The notes beneath the pieces were generated by a model. That model was not told the origin of the DNA. It made no database searches and saw only the letters and a list, made by a program, of their open reading frames with translations. The position numbers and the translations under genes were made by a program. From NCBI RefSeq assembly GCF_900086645.1, contig NZ_LT576451.1, positions 2,418,001-2,482,000 of the forward strand: a stretch of 64,000 nucleotides of DNA, given 5' to 3'. The stretch's first letter is position 1. Every line of letters starts with the position of its first letter. This document shows positions 58,034-64,000 of the stretch, piece by piece. This DNA is from Curtobacterium sp. 9128. GTDB taxonomy: Bacteria > Actinomycetota > Actinomycetes > Actinomycetales > Microbacteriaceae.

Positions 58034-59440
58034 TCAGCCGACGTGCGCGAGCGCCGCGGCGAGACGGGTTGTGGAGCGACCAGGGTGGAACGGGACGGTG
58101 ACGACCCGTCCGCCCCACTCGGCGAGCGTGACGGACTCGGGGAGGGCGTCGGCGGTGTAGTCCCCGCCCTTGGCCCAGACGTCGGGACGGAAGCGTCGGA
58201 GCGCCTCGTCCGGGGTGGTCTCGTCGAACACGACGACGGCGTCGACGCAGTCGAGTGCGAGCAGGAGCTCGACGCGGTCGTCCTGGTTCATGATCGGCCG
58301 CTCCGGCCCCTTGAGCTGTCGGACCGAGTCGTCGGAGTTCAGGCAGACGACGAGGCAGTCGCCGAGGGCGCGTGCTGCGGAGAGGGTCCTGGCGTGTCCG
58401 GCGTGCAGCAGGTCGAAGCAGCCGCCGGTCGCGACGACGACGCCGCCGGCGCTCCTGGTGCGGTGCACGACCCGCACGGCGTCGCGGTCGGTTCCCGGGA
58501 CGTCCACCGGTGGGCGGCCGACGTCGGCGAGGAGCGACGTCACCCCACCGGCGGCGAGGTAGGCGGACGCGTCCGCGACCCCGGCGGCGACGGCGTCTGC
58601 GACGTCCGCACCGGACGCCAGCGCGACGGCCACCCCTGCGGCGAGCCGGTCACCGGCACCGCACGGGTCCCCGGCGGTGACGGACGGCGCCGGGACGAAC
58701 CGGCTGTCGAGCCGGTCGCCGCTCAGGCGACCGACGAGTGCGCCGCGGTCGCCGAGCGTCACGGCGACGGCCTGCACGTCCCACGCACCGAGCAACGCCT
58801 CGGCAGCGTCGGTGGCGAAGGGCATGCCGGTGCCACCCAGTCCGGTGAACCGTCGGGCCTCGGCCGCGTTCGGCGTGGCCACGGTGATGCCCGCGACCGG
58901 CGTGGCTCCCTTGGGGTGCGGGTCCCACACGACCGGCGTCGACCGCGCGGCGGCCGCGATCGCGTCCCGGACGGCGGGGGAGGCCGAGACACCGCGACCG
59001 TAGTCGGCGACGACGACGGCGTCGGCGTCCAGGAGCGCATCGGTCATCGCCCGGGTCGCCTCGGGCACGGACGGGGTCTCGCATCCCTCGTCGATGCGCA
59101 CGAGGGCGTGGTCACCGACCCGCACGCGGGTCTTCACGGGCGTCGGGGCGCCGGACGGACCGGCGACGACCCGGACGTCGGGCAGCAGCGCGGTGATCTC
59201 CGCGGCGTGGGCATCGTCGCCGAGGACGGTGACGAGCGTGACGTCGTGCCCGTCCCGCGCGAGCATCGTCGCGACGAGGCCGGCACCGCCCGCGCGTCGG
59301 TCGTCGGTGTGGACGTCGACCACGGGGACCGGTGCGTCGGGGCTCAGGCGGTCGCTCGTGCCGGACACGTCCACGTCGAGCAGGGTGTCCCCGACGACCA
59401 CGATCCGGAGGGGTGCTGCGCCGGGGACGGTGCCCGTCAT
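58034..59440 (-). CDS. HldE-like heptose kinase / nucleotidyltransferase (2)
   Basis: A 468-residue paralogue of the enzyme at 53131. PfkB domain about 10-300 with GGAGLVATMLARDGHDV and GAGD at 261-264; nucleotidyltransferase about 330-468 with ATGGCFD (341-343 CFD), HAGH at 346-349 and QLKGPERPI. The two domains keep their key residues, but the sequences are clearly different from copy 1, so the copies have diverged and may act on different heptose intermediates. Its GTG/ATG start overlaps the GmhA-like gene's stop. Confidence 0.8.
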   Translation of the reverse strand: MTGTVPGAAPLRIVVVGDTLLDVDVSGTSDRLSPDAPVPVVDVHTDDRRAGGAGLVATMLARDGHDVTLVTVLGDDAHAAEITALLPDVRVVAGPSGAPTPVKTRVRVGDHALVRIDEGCETPSVPEATRAMTDALLDADAVVVADYGRGVSASPAVRDAIAAAARSTPVVWDPHPKGATPVAGITVATPNAAEARRFTGLGGTGMPFATDAAEALLGAWDVQAVAVTLGDRGALVGRLSGDRLDSRFVPAPSVTAGDPCGAGDRLAAGVAVALASGADVADAVAAGVADASAYLAAGGVTSLLADVGRPPVDVPGTDRDAVRVVHRTRSAGGVVVATGGCFDLLHAGHARTLSAARALGDCLVVCLNSDDSVRQLKGPERPIMNQDDRVELLLALDCVDAVVVFDETTPDEALRRFRPDVWAKGGDYTADALPESVTLAEWGGRVVTVPFHPGRSTTRLAAALAHVG

Positions 59441-60060
59441 GCTCGGCTCCCGCGGCGGAGCACCGGTTCCATCGCGGTGCAGAGCGCGTGCACCAGCACC
59501 AGCTGCGCCTCCTGGACGTTGGCGGACGGACCGTCGATGCAGATCGCGTCGTCGACGGCGTCTGCGAGCGGGTTCGGCCGCGGACCGGTCAGGGCGAGCG
59601 ACCGGGCACCGACGGCCCTGGCGGCTGCTGCGGCGGTCAGGAGGTTCGGGCTCCTCCCGCTGGTGCTCAGCAGCACGACGACGTCGCCCGCCCTGGCATG
59701 TGCACGGACCTGACGAGCGAAGACCTCGTCGAACCCGTAGTCGTTCCCGATGGCCGTGACCGCCGAGGTCTCCGCGTGCAGGGAGATCGCCGAGTACGCG
59801 GGGCGGTCGCCGTCGAACCGACCCGTGAGCTCCGACGTCAGGTGCTGCGCCTCCGCTGCCGATCCGCCGTTGCCCGCCGCGAGGAGCCGGCGGCCGGACA
59901 CGAGCCGGGCGGCGACGTCGTCCGCCCAGGCCGCGATGTGGTCGCCGTGCTCGACGAGCGACGCGATGACGGGAACGGAGGCGGCGACGTGGTCGAGCAC
60001 CGCCCGGGCGCTGCCGCTCGTCCGCTCGGTCGTCTCGATGCCGTGCTGATCGATGGTCAT
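59437..60060 (-). CDS. GmhA-like sedoheptulose 7-phosphate isomerase (SIS domain)
   Basis: A 207-residue SIS-domain isomerase. [24 protein letters not shown] (about 59-82) is the sugar-phosphate-binding signature of GmhA, which converts sedoheptulose 7-phosphate to D-glycero-heptose 7-phosphate, the first step of the heptose pathway. [21 protein letters not shown] carries the conserved Glu and His region. ATG overlaps the GT4 gene's stop. Confidence 0.83.
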   Translation of the reverse strand: MTIDQHGIETTERTSGSARAVLDHVAASVPVIASLVEHGDHIAAWADDVAARLVSGRRLLAAGNGGSAAEAQHLTSELTGRFDGDRPAYSAISLHAETSAVTAIGNDYGFDEVFARQVRAHARAGDVVVLLSTSGRSPNLLTAAAAARAVGARSLALTGPRPNPLADAVDDAICIDGPSANVQEAQLVLVHALCTAMEPVLRRGSRA

Positions 60061-61349
60061 CGTGCCGTCCTCTCGGTGTCGCGGGCGGCTCGGGCCGGAC
60101 GCGTGGTGTGCTCGGGGGTGCTGACCGTGCGGCCGATCAGCCGTTCGTAGACGCGCTCGGTGTCCGCCGCGACGCGCGTCCACGAGTACCGGTTCTCGAC
60201 GCGTGCACGGCCGGCTGCGCCGTACGCGTCGGCCTTCCCGGGGTCGTCGAGCAGCTCGGCGACCGCTGCGGCGACGGCGTCCTCGTCCCGGGGCGGGACG
60301 TGCATGCCCGTGGACTCCTCGACGACCGTGTCGATGAGACCCCCGACGCGCGACGCGACGACCGGTCGGCCGCACGCCATCGCCTCGAGCGGCACGATGC
60401 CGAACGGCTCGTACCACGGCGCGCACACGACGACGTCGGCGCTCCGGTACACGGACGGCATCTCGTCCTGCCCGAGCTGGCCCCGGAAGTGCACGTGGTC
60501 ACGGACGCCGAGCTGCCGTGCGAGCGTGTCGAGCCGCTGGTACTCGGGGTCGTCCGGCAGGTCGGCACCGGCCGTGCCGGCTCCGCCGACGACGACGAGT
60601 TCGACGTCCCGCCCGTCTGCGACGAGCCGGGCCAGCGCGGCGATCGTCGTCCCGACGCCCTTCCGTCGGACGAGCCGGGACGCGGTCAGGATCCTGGATG
60701 TCCGTCCCCGTTCCTCGACCACACCCGTCGGTCGGAACCGGTCGACGTCGACCCCGCACGGCACGACCGAGATCGCGCGGAGGGGGACGCCGAGCGCCTT
60801 GAGCTCGAACGCCTCGTCGGAACAGGTCGCGACGACCTGGTCGACGCCGCGTCCGACGGAGGGCTCGATCCAGTCCCGTTCCGCCGGGCTGGTGTCCGCG
60901 GCGCCCTGGTGCCGACGCTTGACGACCCCGAGGGCGTGGAACGTCTGCACGATCGGGATCCGGACGCCGCCCGTGCGGGCCTGGACCTGGGTGACGGCCT
61001 CGAGCGCGGCGTGCCCGGACATCCAGAAGTGCCCGTGCACGACGTCCGGCCGGCCGATGAACCACTCGGCGGCGAGCACCTGGGCGAACACCGCCATGCA
61101 GGGGAACAGGTCGTCCTTCGGCACGTGCTCGGGCGGTCCGGCGTCGACGTGCACGACCTCGACACCCGGGCGCAGCACGACCCGCTGGGGCAGTGTCGGG
61201 TCGTCCCGCCTGGTGTAGACCGTGACCTCGTGGCCGCGGTCGGCGAGCGCGCCGGACAGGGCGGCGACGTGCACGTTCTGCCCGCCGGCATCGACGCCGC
61301 CGAGCACCGCGAGCGGGCTGGCGTGTTCGGAGACCATGGCGATCCTCAT
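60057..61349 (-). CDS. Glycosyltransferase family 4 protein
   Basis: A 430-residue GT-B enzyme. [32 protein letters not shown] opens the N-terminal domain; [15 protein letters not shown] and [13 protein letters not shown] follow; the donor site has [10 protein letters not shown] and [28 protein letters not shown] (the EPFGIVxLE motif). The sucrose-phosphate-synthase/MshA-like pattern suggests a GT4 that uses a nucleotide sugar. GGAGGGAAC upstream of the ATG; overlapped by both neighbours. Confidence 0.85.
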   Translation of the reverse strand: MRIAMVSEHASPLAVLGGVDAGGQNVHVAALSGALADRGHEVTVYTRRDDPTLPQRVVLRPGVEVVHVDAGPPEHVPKDDLFPCMAVFAQVLAAEWFIGRPDVVHGHFWMSGHAALEAVTQVQARTGGVRIPIVQTFHALGVVKRRHQGAADTSPAERDWIEPSVGRGVDQVVATCSDEAFELKALGVPLRAISVVPCGVDVDRFRPTGVVEERGRTSRILTASRLVRRKGVGTTIAALARLVADGRDVELVVVGGAGTAGADLPDDPEYQRLDTLARQLGVRDHVHFRGQLGQDEMPSVYRSADVVVCAPWYEPFGIVPLEAMACGRPVVASRVGGLIDTVVEESTGMHVPPRDEDAVAAAVAELLDDPGKADAYGAAGRARVENRYSWTRVAADTERVYERLIGRTVSTPEHTTRPARAARDTERTAR

Positions 61350-62350
61350 CGAGCGTTCCCTCCGACGGCGTGACCGGCGAGACCAGCCGGTGTGGGACGA
61401 GTACGGCGGTGGCGCGTGACGGTGTCGTCGAGCAGGTCGTCCCAGTCCCGCAGGTACCTGGTGAGCGAGTGGCGTGCGAGCGCGGCTTCACGGGCGACGA
61501 GCCCCCTCCGCCGTGCCTCGTCCGGGTCGTCGACGAGCAGCCGGGCGGCGCGCGTCAGCTCCGTCACGTCGGTGGAGATCGCGCCGGCCTCCGGCGGGAC
61601 CGTGCGCGCGGCGTCGGTCGTCGCGAGCACCAGCACGGGCATGGCCATGTGCATCGCCTCGATCAGTGAGAGCCCGAGCGACGTCCACCGGTTCGGGTGC
61701 AGGTACGCCCGGCGCTCCGCCAGCGCGACGTGCATCGGCTCCGGTGGGACGTCACCGAGCCCGGAGACGACGGCACCCGGGTCCGCGAGCCGTTCGGTGC
61801 CCATGCCCCAGACGTCGACCGGCGCGACCGTCCCGAACGTCTCGAGCAGGTCGGTCCCGACGACGCGGCCGCGTCGGACCGGCTCGTTGATGACGGCGCC
61901 GAACCGTTCCAGACGGCCGGTCCACAGCGGACCCGGATCGACGACGCCGTGCTCGACGACGGTCGTCCTGGTGCTGCCGCAGTCCCACATCAGGGCGTTC
62001 CAGTGCGTGACGTGGGCGATGGTCAGGTCGTCGCGGTCCCGGAACGGGTGCAGCGAGTTCGGCACGTCCACCCTCGGGGCGTTGTGTTCGACGAAGACCG
62101 TCGGCAGGTCGCGCCCGGGCAGGAGCTCGGCGACGGCGGCCGCCTCCTCGGTCCGCTGCAGCACGACGACGTCGATGTCGGTCTCGCGGAGCGCGGCGGG
62201 GTCGATCTCGGTCACGTTCGGCCAGTCGCGGCCACCGGTCCCGAGCCCCCAGGCGTCGCGGGCGTCGGTCGTCGGCACGAGGTACTGGTGTCGGCCACGG
62301 ACGAAGGCGTCCATCCAGCCGCCGTGCACGTGCCAGAGGAGGATGCGCAT
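61346..62350 (-). CDS. Glycosyltransferase
   Basis: A 334-residue GT-B-type glycosyltransferase. The start [24 protein letters not shown], the central FVEHNAPR and [10 protein letters not shown], and the donor-site segment [32 protein letters not shown] show the fold with its conserved Glu. It is shorter than GT4 enzymes. The acceptor is unknown. Overlaps the GT4 gene downstream and is separated from the GT9 gene upstream by 130 bp in which I see no clear terminator. Confidence 0.75.
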   Translation of the reverse strand: MRILLWHVHGGWMDAFVRGRHQYLVPTTDARDAWGLGTGGRDWPNVTEIDPAALRETDIDVVVLQRTEEAAAVAELLPGRDLPTVFVEHNAPRVDVPNSLHPFRDRDDLTIAHVTHWNALMWDCGSTRTTVVEHGVVDPGPLWTGRLERFGAVINEPVRRGRVVGTDLLETFGTVAPVDVWGMGTERLADPGAVVSGLGDVPPEPMHVALAERRAYLHPNRWTSLGLSLIEAMHMAMPVLVLATTDAARTVPPEAGAISTDVTELTRAARLLVDDPDEARRRGLVAREAALARHSLTRYLRDWDDLLDDTVTRHRRTRPTPAGLAGHAVGGNAR

Positions 62351-62480
62351 GCGGTCCCTTCGATGCGGTCGGGTGGCGAGGGGTGGAGCAGGAGCAGGAC
62401 GCTACGCAGCGGCAGATGGCGTGCTTCGCAGACTGCCCCCGGATCATCCACGGAGCGCAGCGAAGCGCCCGCAGCCCCCG

Positions 62481-63524
62481 TCAGCCCAGCGCAGCGAGCA
62501 GCCGGTCGTGCGCCGCCAGCACGTCCGAGACCGTCACCGAGGTCAGGCACGGGTGTCCCGGCACCGGACACTCCCGCGCACGGCTCAGCCGGCACGCCGC
62601 CGTCTGATCCCCGAGCACCTCGACGTGCGGCCCGGCTGGCGCCCACTTCACCGCTGGCACCACCGGCGAGAACAGGCTGACGATCGGTACCCCCACCGCA
62701 GCGGCCAGGTGCGCCGGCCCGGTGTTGCCCACGACCACGACCTCCGCCCCGGCCAGCACCGCGGCGAGCTCGCCGGGGCTCGTCCGTCCGCCGAGGTCCA
62801 GGACGGGGGAGTCGTACCCCGTCCCGCCGGCGGCGACCTCCGCGGTGAGCGCCCGTTCACTCGGCGACCCGGTCACGACCACCGGGGTCCCGCGTGCCGC
62901 GTACGCGGCGACGAGCGCGCGGTGGTGACCGACGGGCCAGGAACGCGCTGGGACGCTCGCTCCCGGGTGGACGACGACGTAACGGCCCAGGCCGAGCACG
63001 TCCGGAGGTGCGACGGCGTCGCGACGCACCGCGAGCCTCCCGTCGTCGTCCGGCGGCAGCCGGAACCCGGCAGCCGCCGCGATCCGCAGGGCGCGCTCCG
63101 GCTCGGGGAGGTCCTCTGGCAGGTCCTCTCCCGGCCGCAGTCGCACGTCGAGCAGGGTGCCGGGGTGGTCGACCGACGCGCCGGTGATCCTGGCGACGCC
63201 GGCCAGTCGGAGCAGGACGGCGAGGGGGAGCGGCGACTGGTGGAACGAGGTGAGCACGACGGCTTCGTCGACGTCGGCCTCGTCGACGAGCCGGCGGAAG
63301 GACGCGAGTGCGTCGTCGTCGAGGGCACCTGGGGTCTCGGTGACCCACGGTGCCGCCCAGACCCTGATGGCGTCGATCCCCGGCAGCAGCTCGGCGGCCG
63401 GTGCACCCTGGGGCCCGCAGAGCATCGTGACGTGCGACGCCCCGGCGGCGACGGCACGGACGGCGGGTCCTGCGACGAGCACGTCACCGAACGAGTCCAG
63501 CCGCGCCACGAGGACGCGGGTCAC
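62481..63524 (-). CDS. Glycosyltransferase family 9 (heptosyltransferase-like) (2)
   Basis: A 347-residue GT9 enzyme. RVLVARLDSFGDVLVAGPAVRAV is the N-terminal motif, VVHPGASVPARSWPVGHH and VVVGNTGPAHLAAAVGVPIVSLF the donor-site motifs. Cys residues near the end (ACRLSRARECPVPGHPCLT) are as in other GT9 proteins. The GTG at 63524 puts the motif at residue 3, but in-frame GTG codons at 63551 and 63578 lie one and two 27-bp repeats upstream; the 63578 codon overlaps the phosphatase stop (GTGA) and would add TSAGGGAPV twice. Confidence 0.82.
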   Translation of the reverse strand: MTRVLVARLDSFGDVLVAGPAVRAVAAGASHVTMLCGPQGAPAAELLPGIDAIRVWAAPWVTETPGALDDDALASFRRLVDEADVDEAVVLTSFHQSPLPLAVLLRLAGVARITGASVDHPGTLLDVRLRPGEDLPEDLPEPERALRIAAAAGFRLPPDDDGRLAVRRDAVAPPDVLGLGRYVVVHPGASVPARSWPVGHHRALVAAYAARGTPVVVTGSPSERALTAEVAAGGTGYDSPVLDLGGRTSPGELAAVLAGAEVVVVGNTGPAHLAAAVGVPIVSLFSPVVPAVKWAPAGPHVEVLGDQTAACRLSRARECPVPGHPCLTSVTVSDVLAAHDRLLAALG

Positions 63525-63590
63525 GGGCGCCCCACCACCCGCGCTCGTCACGGGCGCCCCACCACCCGCGCTTGTCACGGGCGCCCCACC
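63520..63590. repeat. 27-bp tandem repeat duplicating the GT9 start region
   Basis: GTCACGGGCGCCCCACCACC units begin at 63520, 63547 and 63574 (2.6 copies). Each carries a minus-strand GTG. The unit is in frame (nine codons). Confidence 0.85.
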
Positions 63591-64000
63591 GCGTGCGCGA
63601 GCACGAGCGCCACCGCCTCCGCGAGGTCGACGGCCACGGTCGGTGCCGCGGCGATCTCCTCCGCGCGGGTCGAGCGCGTCGGCACGAGGATCGACTGTGC
63701 ACCGGCGGCGGCAGCGGCGCCGACGTCCGCGCCGATGTCACCGATGACGACCAGCTCCTCGGCGGGGACCCCGAGGGCCTCGGACGCCCGCAGGACCAGC
63801 CCCGGGCGGGGCTTCCGACAGGCGCAGTCGTCGTCGGGGCCGTGCGGGCAGACGCACCACACCGCGAAGGGCCCGACGAGCTCGTCGACGCGGGCGTTCG
63901 TGGCGTCGACCTCGGCGCGGGTCGCCCCGCCCCTGGCGATCACGGACTGGTTCGTCACGACGCCGACGGGGAGACCTGCTGCTCGGGCGCGCTGCACGGC
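63575..64000 (-). CDS. GmhB-like heptose 1,7-bisphosphate phosphatase (partial)
   Basis: The last 141 residues of a HAD phosphatase that starts beyond the window. VGVVTNQSVIARG and WCVCPHGPDDDCACRKPRPG are the characteristic zinc-knuckle segments of GmhB and histidinol-phosphate phosphatases, followed by LVVIGDIGADVGAAAAAGAQSILV. In this neighbourhood GmhB, which removes the 7-phosphate of heptose 1,7-bisphosphate, is the likely identity. The N-terminal DxDxT motif is outside the window. Confidence 0.78.
   Translation of the reverse strand, partial: AVQRARAAGLPVGVVTNQSVIARGGATRAEVDATNARVDELVGPFAVWCVCPHGPDDDCACRKPRPGLVLRASEALGVPAEELVVIGDIGADVGAAAAAGAQSILVPTRSTRAEEIAAAPTVAVDLAEAVALVLAHAVGRP

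Noticed and set aside
1-64000. CRISPR arrays, insertion sequences and rRNA genes
   Set aside because: No spaced direct repeats with variable spacers, transposase motifs or rRNA-like sequence were found on reading both strands.

Overview
The window is a high-GC, gene-dense actinobacterial chromosome segment. Many starts are GTG, stop/start codons commonly overlap as ATGA or GTGA, and several genes sit directly behind a -10 element. The end of a flagellar operon (flhA, an FlhF-like gene, csrA), POT and SulP transporters and heavy regulatory gene content fit a motile Microbacteriaceae such as Curtobacterium; this assignment is inference, since no rRNA or marker gene is present.

Layout. 1-1409: end of a flagellar operon. 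1447-4806: a small autoregulated regulator/membrane-protein pair and an acyl-CoA oxidase. 5029-6978: a peptide symporter and two small unknown proteins. 7211-12857: a minus-strand operon for JetA, JetB and JetC of a Wadjet/MksBEF-type condensin, with no JetD nuclease in the window. 12964-13563: four tRNA genes (Val-CAC, Gly-GCC, Cys-GCA, Val-GAC). 13608-16417: small membrane proteins facing an ArsR-type regulator and MFS exporter, with a duplicated palindromic operator between them. 16582-24428: two OmpR-type two-component systems bracketing a ferric-reductase-like flavoprotein, an FMN-binding lipid-anchored or membrane protein and the ApbE enzyme that would flavinylate it. 24480-25960: a membrane protein and a LysM lipoprotein. 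26194-34520: an envelope/stress locus with two SulP transporters, a GAP-family protein, DUF6458, SHOCT, DUF6325 and AI-2E-family proteins. 34574-37126: a large MalT/LuxR-type ATPase regulator. 37564: a second, identical tRNA-Gly. 37720-39346: a sulfite-oxidase-like, ferredoxin-reductase-like and zinc-ribbon trio. 39563-47543: a complete oligopeptide ABC importer with a CocE/NonD-type hydrolase and its TetR regulator, headed by a palindromic operator. 47565-48595: an SIP-domain protein and Dps, each behind a DtxR/IdeR-like iron box. 48768-53009: secreted alkaline phosphatase, a NarL-type two-component system and a DedA protein.

53131-64000 (continuing beyond the window) is the most distinctive block: GmhA-like isomerase, GmhB-like phosphatase, two HldE-like kinase/nucleotidyltransferases, two GT9 (heptosyltransferase-family) enzymes, two further glycosyltransferases, an SDR and an aldehyde dehydrogenase. 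Together they form a near-complete nucleotide-activated heptose pathway plus transferases in a lineage without LPS, so the product is probably a heptose-containing surface or secreted glycan of unknown structure.

No stretch over 300 bases lacks a gene. I see no CRISPR array, insertion sequence, prophage or rRNA.
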